Part shown: piece by piece, positions 49,701 through 60,200 of the stretch
Numbering within the stretch: position 1 is the stretch's first letter
Layout of the letters: every line of letters begins with the position of its first letter
Origin: Cheilinus undulatus
Taxonomy: Eukaryota > Chordata > Actinopteri > Labriformes > Labridae
Assembly (NCBI RefSeq): GCF_018320785.1
Contig: NC_054869.1
Span: 31,102,289 to 31,166,288 of the forward strand
Direction of reading: 5' to 3'
DNA length: 64,000 nt
Notes under the pieces: generated by a model
The model's database searches: none
What the model was told of the DNA's origin: nothing
Seen by the model: the letters and a program-made list of their open reading frames with translations, nothing else
Position numbers and translations under genes: made by a program

Positions 49701-50080
49701 GCGTCTTGACAGTCCACATGAGAACCCACACAGGTGAGAAACCGTACATATGTAAAACATGTGGAAAACAATTCAGACATAATGGTGAATTGACAGTCCA
49801 CATGAGAATGCATACCGGGGTGAAGCCGTACAACTGCATCACCTGTGGGAGATCATTCTACCGGAAGCCTGAGCTGACTCGGCATGTAAGAATTCATACA
49901 GGTGAAAAACCGTACCCTTGTAAAAGCTGTGACAGAAGTTTTAGGACTAGTAGTGATTTAACAATTCATGTGAAAAGAGTTCATGTTGGGGAGAAACTGA
50001 AGAATTGTGACATCTGCAGTAAACGTTTCTTTAATGCTTCTGAACTGGAAAAGCATATGAGATTGCATATAGGCAAGTAG
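46718..50080 (+). CDS. ZNF gene F, 7 C2H2 fingers, 399 aa
   Basis: Exon 1 is 46718-46889 and exon 2 is 49053-50080. The donor is GATTG|GTGTGT and the acceptor CTTCCAG|AT, phase 1, so exon 2 opens DLPQQYVCEQDK instead of EL. Exon 1 is a canonical domain (MSSVESLREFVNERLSAAAE, EEIFGVFQRTVVEYEEEI). The spacer carries IKEE and LKEE. Seven fingers span about residues 205-397. The penultimate finger has the longer HVKRVH His spacing seen in other cluster members. The 2.2 kb intron is filled with hAT-like repeats. All zinc ligands are intact. Likely a nuclear DNA-binding regulator; the target is unknown. Confidence 0.86.
47017..48710. mobile_element. Nested hAT-like non-autonomous repeats in the ZNF F intron
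   Basis: The outer ends are TAGGGATGCACGGTACTGGG on the left and TACTGATAGTATCGTACATC followed by CCTA on the right. The right end inverted is TAGGGATGTACGATACT, an imperfect inverted pair. Inside lie two copies of a fold-back repeat built from TTGTACTCAAG and TTACTC: one at about 47275-47345, one at about 48488-48692 with inverted ends ACAGAGGTAGAA and TTCCATCCCTCTGT. No coding sequence. Pairing of the outer ends as a single element is an inference. Confidence 0.45.
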
Positions 50081-50970
50081 ACTTATATTTAGACAAAAAT
50101 GTGACAGTGTGGAGCATTATTTAGTTAATGTGATATCAAATTAATTTTCCATGGAGAGAATGTAAGTATGTGATTGTATTTGAGACTTCTGTTTGTTTAT
50201 GCGGGGACAATGCCAGAATCTTGCTTTGATTTAGCAGTATGTGTATGAAACAGTAGCTATGCTTTTATGGGCACCTGATGCACTTTCTTAGGCCTGATCC
50301 AGCTCACTCCATAATGGGTGTCCAGGACCTGGTGGGCTGGTCCAGATGCCAGGGGTGACCGTGTGCATCATGGAGTGGGCAGCTGGGAAGGTGCCTGGAG
50401 AGATGGGTAAGAACCAATGCTGTAGTGCACACATATTTTGGTGACTAAAAGAGATGTAAGCAGAAAGAGAATCCATTAAAATCAAATTGAGTTTGGTATG
50501 GAAAAAAGAGAGGTTTATTTTTAAGGCCATATCACTCAGTCCTAGTCATTTGACATGCCAAAATGGGAAGGAGTGTTATAAGAACAGGGAGACCATTACA
50601 GCTAAAAAACACAATTCAGGTTTTAAAACGTACCCTCCACCCTGATGTAACAAAAGGGAAACCTGTGATGTTTATGCTTTTTTTAAAAATAAATTTTAGC
50701 CATTCTTGTATCAAGCAGCATTCAAATATTTTCTGATGGTTTGTTTTTGCACAGTCAAACAAGAATTAAGACTTTTGAAATTATTTCTTTTGTTTTAATT
50801 AAATTTAAGTAAATTATTGTAATACCATATTTGCCTTCATATTGGTAGGAGCATGTCTTAAAAAGACATTGTTTCCTTCTGGTTGATAAATCCCTAAATA
50901 TAATTATTTTAAATCCTAAGTAGTTACCATTTATGTCATGCATCTCATTTCACACTCCTGCTCACACATA
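50081..50970. other. 3' flank of ZNF F
   Basis: No gene recognised. AT-rich DNA with several AATAAA candidates; no domain-bearing frame on either strand. Confidence 0.5.
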
Positions 50971-52074
50971 CAGATGAGGATGAAATTATTAGCCCCCTAT
51001 GAAAATTCTACTTTACAAAAGTATTTCCCAGATGCTGTTAAATGGAGCAAGAGTCTTTTTACAAAGCCTTTCCTTACATTCTAGTTTTATTTTGGATGCT
51101 AATATTATGTTACTTTGAACACAAACAAATTATTTCACAAAAACTACCAGCCTCTAACTTAATAGCCACACCCATACTAATAGTCAGTTATGTCTCCTTT
51201 TTGTTGGATAACAGCCTGCAGTTGTTTGTTGTAGTTTTCATTAAGTCCCAGACATATCCCCTGAGGAATGCCCACCCATTCTTTGGCCACCCTCTCAGGC
51301 TCCTCCAGATTTGAGGGTCTTCTGGCAGGGACCTTGATCTTCAGTTTGCCCCACACATTTTCAATGAGATTCAAGTCAGGGCTTTGTGCAGGACAGTCAG
51401 TCACGTCCACTTTAGTCCTCTGTAGGTAGTTCTTTACCAGGAACCATGTATGTTTTGGGTTGTTGTCGTGTTGGAAGACAAAGTGACAACCCAGACCCAT
51501 TTTAGTTGCTGACTGCTTGAGTTTTCCCCCCAAAATCTTCACATATTCTTTATTTCTTAATGATTCCTTCCACCTTTACAAGATTTCCTGCTACAGATTC
51601 AGAAGCATCCCCACAGCAAAATACTCCCACCGCTGTGTTTCACTGTAGGGTCAATATTCTTTGGGTTATGTGCCTCTCCCTTCTTTCTCCAAACACAGGT
51701 GACGCCATTATGGCCAAAGGTCTCTAGTTTGGTCTCATTTGGCCAAAGGACATAATTTCAATGTGCATAGTCTCTCTCCAGGTTGTCCTTAACGAGCTTC
51801 ATTTTGACTTAAAGGTGCCTCTTCTGCATAAATGGAGTTTTTCTTGCTCTACAGCCTCTCAGTCCATTCCTGTACAGGGCTATAGTAACTGTTTTGCACT
51901 GAAGTTTTTAAACTATGTGTAAATTGGAAGATAAACATTAGTATTGACTTGATTTTACAAGCTTTGACCTAGGTAGTCTTTGGTATTTGTGAAATAATTT
52001 TGTTTCTGTGTGCAAACTAAAAATAATGTAATGTTCCTAAAAAAACAGGGGGGTAATAATTTTGTCCTCATCTG
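50971..52074 (-). mobile_element. Tc1-like element, complete ends, decayed transposase
   Basis: Bounded by TA target duplications (50969-50970, 52075-52076). The left end is CAGATGAGGATGAAATTATT and the inverted right end is CAGATGAGGACAAAATTATT, nearly perfect 26-bp terminal repeats. The minus-strand frame at 51177-51542 codes the transposase C-terminus, with FQHDNNPKHT and PAQSPDLNLIENVW, the second Asp and the Glu of the DDE triad. The N-terminal half is open only in pieces, so the copy is probably not autonomous. High end identity suggests a younger insertion than the others. Confidence 0.88.
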
Positions 52075-52562
52075 TAAGGTCACAGTGTTGAAGTCTAGTA
52101 CTGTTTAAATACACAGAAGAGCTTCTTTGCCCATTTGTGTCAGCTTGTAAACAGCACGTTGGGTAACCTAAGCATTTAAAAGGACTGTTGACATTACAAA
52201 TAAACGGCCAGGAATTAGATATCCTAACGTGTTACTTAAAGCCGCGTGATAATGGGTGCTTGCAGAGGTAGTTGTCATGGTTTTAGCCAGAATAACTTTA
52301 TTTAGATAAAACAATTTGGGGTAGGAAGAAATGTGTTGTAAGAGCAGCGAAGTAGGGGAGTGCTTTATTTCCGTTCATGACACAAAAAAGAAACGTTTGA
52401 AGGACACCAAATCCCCAGTAGGTTGACGCACAGAACATAAAATCCCCCTGGACATTTATAAACTGAGGTCACGTCGTTTCTTGATATTTTTTTTATAGAT
52501 ATAAAATGCATCTTTTTAAAACGGAACAAATCTGCAGCACGTTCACTGGCGGCACTAAAGAG

Positions 52563-52584
52563 TGTGACACAGCGGAAGTAAACA
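52563..52584 (+). promoter_or_regulatory. Shared ZNF-cluster promoter block, gene G
   Basis: TGTGACAC directly followed by AGCGGAAGTAAACA, 86 bp before the ATG. It has no spacer between the halves, unlike B and H (2 nt). Upstream CTGCAGCACGTTCACTGGCG and downstream TTGAACGCAGTCGCTTGAAG also align with gene I. Confidence 0.65.
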
Positions 52585-52669
52585 TTCACGAGCAGCGTAT
52601 TTAAACCGGTTTGAACGCAGTCGCTTGAAGACGACGGGATTTTGATTTCAGCGTGGTTGTCGAAAAAAA

Positions 52670-55072
52670 ATGTCTTCAGTCGAGTGTTTGAGGGAGTTTG
52701 TCAACGAGCGGCTGAGTGCTGCTGCTGAAGAAATATTCGGAGTTTTTACAAAAACTATCATCGAGTATGAAGAAGAGATTCATCGTCAACGCAGGTTGCT
52801 GGATATGGTCTGGAAACCTCATGTTAAGTTACACAAAATAGGTGAGTTTCATGTATCCTTTTAACCCAGTGTCTTAAGGATGCTCAGATTTTCTGGGACT
52901 GCAGTGGCCTATGTCTTCCCATGTGGCACCAGAGTTGAATATTAATACTGAAGCTGTGCGTTTCTCCAGAGCCATCACAGCAACATGACTACAAGCAGGA
53001 GGGGGTGTTCTCTGACCAGCAGCCCTGTACCCAGGAGAGGAACTCAAGTCTGGACCATCAGGACCCAGAACCTCCACAGATTAAAAAGGAACGGGAGGAA
53101 CTCTGGACCATCGGTGTGTCAAAGTTAACTTTTTCAAAACACCAGAACACATGAGTTCACCACAGGGCTGGGTGATATGGCCAGAAATTAATATTGCTTC
53201 ATTTTTAGGCTATATCATGATGCTCAATATATATCATACTATTTTGAAATTCCCTCTAAATTACTCTGTTTAATTCAGCCATTTGATGCATCAAGTGACA
53301 TGATGATGACTGTAAAAGACCCGTCTGTACAGTCTTTATTGTGAAAGGAAAGTTATACAATGTTTCTTCGGTTATTCTTACTATTGTCCACTATTGAAAG
53401 AGATTATTTTTTTCCTCATTAAGGGTGAAGCATACCTACACAAATACTCACCAATCTCAAGATGCAGTCGATTGCCAAAACACTGCAGTCTTGTCCACCC
53501 TTTCAGGCTGACACTTTTGATTACACTGGTCCCATTATCTGTGCTGATGCACACTGGATGGGTTTCCAAGTTCCATGACATGAGAGCATCTTTGAGACCT
53601 TGTGCAAGAAGCTCTTCTATGTGATAACTGGGGGAAAAAAGCTCAACTGGAGGCACAAACTTTTAAACTCCCATTTTTCAATATAATTTTCTGTTAGACT
53701 GAGATAAAACTTGCAGGTGTGGAGGTGGATCACATTTGTGGATATCTCTGTACTTTGCTCCATTCAGCTTTCCCTCAACCTTGACCAGTCTCCAAGTCCC
53801 TGCTGCTGAAAAGCATCCCCACAGCATGATGCTGCCATCACCATGCTTCACTGTTGGGATGGTATTGGGCAGATCCACAGCATAGTTAAACTATAAAACA
53901 GATGAGTTCACTTGTACTTAATTGTACAGAAACCTTGATGCATTTGCATGTTCCACTACAGTCTATTATGGCTAGTGTTTTATGTCCCTCTAGAGCTCCC
54001 ATTACGACACGTCTCTGAGGAGGACTTTCTCGCCGACCAGCAGCTCTGTAACTTGGAGAGCGACTCCAATCTGTATGAAGAAGACCTGGAACCTCTACAG
54101 ACTGTGGAGGAAGAGGAGGTACTTTGTACCAATCAGGGGGGAGAGCAGCTTGATCTGAAGCTGGACAGTGAACACTTGGAGTCATTTTGTGAGAGAACTG
54201 ACCGCATTGAACTGGAAATAATTAACCCCCACAACTCTGATGTGGCTGAGAACCAAGCTCCCAAAAGAAAGAAGCGTGGCAAGATAGGGTCAATTAGAAC
54301 ATTAAAAGCAAAAGAAAAAAGCAAGAGGGACAGAGGAGGTAGTCGCAGCAGTGAAATATCTGTAAATAACTATAATCCTCTCACAGGGGAACCCTCCTTT
54401 AAATGTGATACATGTGGGGAAACTTTCAGGTTTAAGTCTGGGTTAAAAACACATCTGCGTATTCATGAAGGTAAAGACACGTTTAAATGCAACTTTTGCA
54501 GGAGAGTATTTAGTTGCAGCTCACTGCTGAAACGTCACACAAGGACCCACACAGGTGAAAAGCCACTGTCTTGCAAAACGTGTGGAAAAGCTTTTAGGTG
54601 GCATGAAAAATTGAAAGCCCACATGGCAACCCACACAGGTGTATCGCCACACTCCTGTAGCATATGTGGGAAAGGATTCATTAAAATGTCATACTTGAAG
54701 GATCACATAAGAATTCACACAGGTGAGAAGCCGTTCATTTGCAAGGTATGTGGCAAATCTTACAGACTCAGTTCTAGCTTGAAAAACCACATGAGGGCAC
54801 ACACAGGGGATAAGCCACACTCTTGCAGCATCTGTGGGAAAAGATTCGCCTGGGAGTCAGAATTGACATGTCACTTCAGAACTCATACAGGTGAAAAGCC
54901 ATTCCGCTGTACAGCATGCGGCAGATGTTTCACGGCTGTTAGTAACTTGATAGCCCATGTGAAAGGAGTCCACACTGGTGAGATGCCACATATTTGCACT
55001 ATCTGTGGGAAACGATTTGTTTACGCCTCTCAGATGAAAACACATATGAGGGCCAAGCATGCTGGCACTTAG
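52670..55072 (+). CDS. ZNF gene G, 8 C2H2 fingers, 416 aa
   Basis: Exon 1 is 52670-52841 and the finger exon is 53994-55072. The donor is AATAG|GTGAGT and the acceptor CTCTAG|AG, phase 1. Exon 1 is canonical (MSSVECLREFVNERLSAAAE). In the spacer the usual IKEE is replaced (LQTVEEEE) and LKQE by LKLD, so both SUMO-consensus sites are lost, unlike in all paralogs. A strongly basic patch (KRKKRGK ... KAKEKSKR, about 147-170) looks like a nuclear localisation signal. Eight fingers span about 193-415. The first linker (HEGKDT) and third (HTGVSP) are non-canonical. A truncated duplicate exon 2a (52970-53113) and transposon debris lie in the intron. Confidence 0.84.
52970..53113 (+). other. Exon 2a of gene G: truncated duplicate spacer exon
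   Basis: Starts after TTCTCCAG with EPSQQHDYKQEG and continues through [12 protein letters not shown] and PPQIKKEREELW to ATCG|GTGTGT. It is 48 codons with phase 1 at both ends, so it could be included between exon 1 and the finger exon without a frame change. The donor is plausible but weak. The sequence after it is unrelated to a ZNF exon. Cassette exon or dead duplicate; the same arrangement occurs in gene E. Confidence 0.45.
53163..53660 (-). mobile_element. hAT-family fragment with transposase remnant
   Basis: The left edge CAGGGCTGGGTGATATGG is a common fish hAT terminus. The minus-strand frame at 53381-53656 reads ISTDNGTSVIKSVSLKGWTR then LQCFGNRLHLEIGEYL, which matches the hAT (ZBED-type) transposase region with the DNA-N and CFxHxLHL motifs. 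The rest of the transposase is absent. It lies between exon 2a and the finger exon of gene G. Confidence 0.65.
53678..53880 (-). mobile_element. Tc1-like transposase fragment
   Basis: The minus-strand frame reads NTIPTVKHGDGSIMLWGCFS then AAGTWRLVKVEGKLNGAKY, the central region of a Tc1-like transposase. No terminal repeats are visible. It sits right against the hAT fragment, suggesting successive insertions in the gene G intron. Confidence 0.75.
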
Positions 55073-55381
55073 ACTTGGATGTTAAACAGGGTTCAAAATG
55101 AAGGATACAATGAAGTCTGATACGTTTGATTTCTTAGTTTCCCTTTTCTAATTAAACTCTGTTGGCTTAATGTCAAAAGTCATGCTGTTTGAAGTTTGTT
55201 TTTTACATGAATATTTAATTTAGGAATTACATCTGTATTTTTTGGCTTCTGTACCCTCTGAGTTTTACAATTTTGAAACTGAAAGTCCACAGCTGGATTG
55301 TGAAAAAACGTTTTTTGTTTGTTTCTGCTTGTCTTCACCTAGCCACTCCAGCTAAATGTATCTTTTTTCAGAACTCTCAAA

Positions 55382-55387
55382 AATAAA
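55382..55387 (+). terminator. Candidate polyadenylation signal, gene G
   Basis: AATAAA 310 nt after the gene G stop codon, followed within 60 nt by a T-rich stretch. Confidence 0.45.
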
Positions 55388-55609
55388 ACCATTAAATTCT
55401 GCTACAATAAGATCAATGGTTTTATACCACTTCTTGAATATTTGTCAGTCATGTTACTGGGATTGAAGTAGTATGGATGGCTCAGTGGTTTAAGCAAAAC
55501 GCTGTGTGCTGTCCAGGTGAGTCCATGTATACCAACACGACAATCCTTTCTAGCAATATGTGCAGTATCAACCTGGCAGACAAAAAATGATTTGACAAAT
55601 TTTAATCAC

Positions 55610-56150
55610 ATGTGCGCCAAGTCTTTGGCGACTGGACTCCATTGTGATGACTTCATGTACTTGAAGGGGTAGTAAGGCAAACAACAGGGGTAGGATACCC
55701 CCCATGGAGTCTAGACACTGGTGGTCGTGTCGATGAGGGATGCAGGATCAGATGAGGAGTAGAATTCTGAGAAGCAAGAACAGGAAACAAGAGGTGGCTT
55801 AAGGGAGGAAACTGAGGTACGCATGATGAAATGAGCAGAAGATCCGTGAGGATCTGGACCAGGTGCTGATGAACTGAATGGAGGTGGCTGGGGTGGAGGA
55901 GACCTGCAGCATCAACACTGAAACAACAGGCTGACTATTTAAGAGAAAATGACAGATTTGAAGTATGACAGGTGCATGACAATTGGTCAAACCAGGCTGT
56001 GGCAGAATCTGACTGGCTGAGTATTGAGTGAATGCTAATAATCCGCTGATCACCGGAGTAGGAAGAGCGAAACAATGGAAGATGGAAGAGATATGAACCA
56101 GTGCTAAATAATGAATGTGTAGAAACAGTCTTTCTGCTTGAGCTGAGCAC
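55610..56150. repeat. ZNF-flank repeat, copy 3 (longest)
   Basis: Shares GATGACTTCATGTACTTGAA, GGGGTAGTAAGGCAAACAAC, GGAGTCTAGACACTGGTGGT and GGTGGCTGGGGTGGAGGAG with copy 1, in the same order and orientation. It holds an extra segment near 55770-55840 absent from copy 1. It lies 0.54 kb 3' of gene G. Confidence 0.75.
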
Positions 56151-57105
56151 AATTTCTTTGTTATAATAAAAAAAAATAGTACAGTCTAAATATTTGTTGT
56201 AATTAAACTAGTATAATTAAATATTTTTGCATTATACTTTAGAATATCAATATAATTTCATGCGGCAAAAAATATGTTGCACTTGAAACTGCTGATGTGC
56301 TTCAAACATGTTTTATATATTTGGATGTACCACTTAGCTGTCTTTGTAAACAGATGAGTCTGATTGTGTTTTTCTCTGGCAGAAAGATCCAGGGTGCTGT
56401 CTGACAGTTCTGATATGAAAAACATGTCATGTAATTTTATACTAACTTTTTTTTTTATAGAATAGAAAACTCAGATTAGTATTTCTCTGAAATAGTTGGA
56501 TTTAGTATTTTCATGTTTTGTAGAACTATCCTGCAAAAAGCATTTTGTGAGAATACCACAGTTGTCTTTATCCTTTGAATTCTTTCTTGCAATGAGTGAA
56601 CATTGGTGGGCGTTGGAGTAATGGTGGGAAGAGGATGAATGGTGGATTCATCTCTAAGTGGCAGGAGTAAACACAAGTTGGTAACACATCAATAACCTTT
56701 GTGCTGCACATACCGGGGCCTTACAATACTCATAAAAACTCAGCTGTTGTTACCATGTGTCCATAAAAATAATGTGCACATTAGTTTACAGCTAAAATTG
56801 TCTCTGCTTGGTTATTTTATTTTCAGAACCTTTTTTTTATTTAATTGCACTTCAAATATCATTTACAATGAAGGCATACCCTTAGTGATTTTACAGTTTA
56901 AATAAAGGTTTAATTATTTTTTTCATGAAAATAAGAACAATCCTAACAGAATTGAACAAAACCGCTTCTATTGGTTAAAAAGGATTATATTATTCCTTTG
57001 TGGTTCAATTAAAGGTCGTATTTAATCCTTGCAAATATTGCATGAAGTGTATCTATGAGAGCGGAACTGAATACCTGCTGTATGTCCACCGTTGGGACTT
57101 CATAA
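56151..57105. other. Intergenic between G and H
   Basis: AT-rich DNA, no gene or clear repeat recognised. Confidence 0.5.
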
Positions 57106-57129
57106 TGTGACACGTAGCGGAAGTAAACA
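57106..57129 (+). promoter_or_regulatory. Shared ZNF-cluster promoter block, gene H
   Basis: TGTGACACGT followed by AGCGGAAGTAAACA, 88 bp before the ATG. Identical to the gene B copy except one spacer base. Confidence 0.65.
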
Positions 57130-57217
57130 TGCAAGATAAGGCTTTTTGAACGGCGATAGGCTTGGAGACGCTTCGTAGCTCGTAGTGCAGTTTTTACATT
57201 GTAATAAAATACTCAAG

Positions 57218-60200
57218 ATGCCTTCAGTTGTGTTTCTGAGAGAGTTTGTCAACGAGAGACTGACTGCTGCTGCTGAAGAAATATTCGGAGTTTTTGAACG
57301 AACGATCATCGAGTATGAAGAAGAGATCGACCGTCAGCGAAAACTGCTGGATGTCGTTCAACCTCACATACAGTTACAAAGGATAGGTGTGTTAATATTG
57401 TATATATATTCATCAAAAAAGAGGCCCTAATTTTTATTCCGTTGTCTTAGTAAATGTGTTTTTTTATGTCTCACCGCCTTTTCAGACTTTGAAATCTGGG
57501 TGACGCCAGATTTTTGTCTTCGCCGTTTGTTCGACGCTGCTCCCTTCATTAGCTCAGCGTGAAAACCTTAGTTTATTCTATTTTGGGGATATATTAGATA
57601 TATTGAATAGAAAGACATCTTACAGTTTACATTAACGATAAATCTTCGAAGAAGACGATGCAATTGAGTACACAATGAACCAAACATCTCCCCAGGGAGC
57701 CTGCCGCCTGAGGCATAGTAAGGGACCGTCTGTAAAGTGCAATACAGCCCTTCCCATTCCTCAGTGATCTTTTTCTGTTTTTCTAGTACAAATTCAAAAT
57801 ACAAACACAACACCTAAGGCTAGTCTACATACATGTCACGATTTTAATTTTGTAAAGAATTAAATTTAGTTAGCATTAAACCATTGCCTTGGTCATTTTA
57901 ACGGCTTGCTCGTTTATGATTATAATTTGACGTCAAACCACATCTTGTGTGCTGTTGAGATTTACTTACAAGTTTTACAGCTTTTGATTTCTAGAAGAAT
58001 CCCTCAAGATATTTTTATTCCTTTATCAGGGAGATGATGCCTTATATATGCTTACTTCAAAATGTAGATTTCAGTAGCTATCTTATTAGGCAAAGTTTGT
58101 CTTTGTTATTTGTTATTATTAGATTATTTAGTATTTAGTAAATATAATGACCCCAGGCTGCTTCTAGTATTTCTTTCACATGCTCACAGTTATTGGTTTC
58201 TAGACAATTTTTCCATAAGTGACTTCATTATTTGATGAAAAATGCCCTAATATGCATATTACGAAATTGTGATGTGAAAGCATTGCTGTTATCAAATGTA
58301 TAGCTTTTAAGCTTTCTGAATGGTTTCTAGTTCCCTAAATGGAGATATTCAACTATATGTAATCTAATCAACCTATAGCATTAGGATATTCATGATTAAT
58401 CATGTTCAGGTGAATGCTTATGGATTTTTCTCGAAACCAACAACTGCGAGGTTTTCGAGAGAATATCAAATTCATCAAAAGTGCAGTTTTATTCAGCTTA
58501 CTCATAAAAGACAGTTATTAAAATTGATGTTTTGATATATGCATATTTAATGCACGCAGAAGGTCAACAATATTGGAGGGGTGGTAAGAGGTTTTTTAAC
58601 TAACAGCTGTGAAAATTGTGAGAGCATGTCAAATACACATTTCATTATTCGGAAATATGCTTACTTTAGATATATCCTTGATAATGTAATTAAGAAATTT
58701 ATTAAGAAAAATCTCTAAAAACTAAAAGCTGTGAAGTTGTGACAGCATATTAAAGACACAAAAGTGTAGTTTTAAGTCAGTGTGAGCAAGCAAGGTCTTG
58801 AAGTCAACACTGAAATATCAAGGGAAAATGTTGATGAAAGAGTTATGGAATGAAATGTTCTTCACAGGGTAACAAGTAGGAAAGTTATGTTTATGTCAAA
58901 GACGGATATAAAGCATTTGCTTTGCAACACTTGGAATTACTCGTACCATAATTGGCAATTTATTTTTGGAGTTATGGTACTAGTTAAAGATCTGTCAGAA
59001 AACTAGAAGTTATGAAAGTAGTGAAAGCCTGTTTAGGACACATTGTAAGCAGTTTGGAGATAATGTAATAATAAATGTATAAATAGGTGAAATTACAATC
59101 TTATTTGTTGGGCTTCTTGTTCCTTTATTGACAGAGCAGGATGGTGGATAGAATCAGAAACAGGGATGAGAGAGCTGGGGAGTGACATGTGGGAAAGCGC
59201 CAGGGGCCGGATTTGAACTCCAACGGACTGCATACATGGGGTGCGCCTTGAACCACTAGGCCATCTGTGCCCCTGAAATAACAACCTTTAAGTTTACATT
59301 ATTGTTGCAGTAGGTTATTGACAACCATATTCAACATTATGATTGGGTTCATAATATTTTATGTAAAAAAAAATATATTGAGCAATGTAAAGTTGTGTAT
59401 TGAACTTTTGAGATGGTCCCTTACTTCATATGGCAAAAGGCAGTTCCAGACAGTTTATTGTGCTCTCAACTGCATCATTATCTTAGAAGATTTAGAGTTG
59501 ATCTAAACTGTTGAAGGTCTTACAAAAAATGCTATGTTATACATCCCCACACTGGAATAAATCAAGGTTTTGACAGTGAGCTAATGAAGAGAATAGCAGA
59601 GAAAATGGCCAATTCAAATATCAAATTAATGTTACCATGGCTGTGTTATCTGCCCATGTAAGGGCATAAGACTGCAGGGCAGTGTGCAAATACAGAAGGC
59701 ACACATAAGTCACAGGGGAAGCAAATAAACTAAAAATAATCTTCAATTGTACTAAAGTGGATATAGTGCTACTCAAAATCACACCAAAAAAAGGAGATAT
59801 AATTATATTTTTAGCACCAGTAGTAGATATTGAACAAGGTGGAGGGTCATTTTTTTCAAAGTGAATAGGATTTGATTATTTTTTTCTAAACCTGATGCTT
59901 TAAAATGATGGAACATCATTTATACCCACAGATGCACTAACACCAGTCAGTGAAAGTAAGTTTTTATTGTGTCTAATGTTAAAATCCCACACATGTGCTA
60001 CATTTAAATTCATAATTTAACATTTTGCAGCTAAGATCAAACATTGCATGTTTAATTTAGTATATAACCATTATTTAAGTTATCTATTTTTACGTATGAT
60101 TTTATTATATTAAAGAGTTAAATTGCTTAAAATGCAGTAAATAGAATGAAAAATTCTATTTTATTGCCTCATTCTTAACTTAGCACATTCATGTGTAAAA

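Noticed and set aside
59104-59275. tRNA gene
   Set aside because: A and B box-like motifs are present, but the arms do not form a cloverleaf and a SINE body and tail follow.
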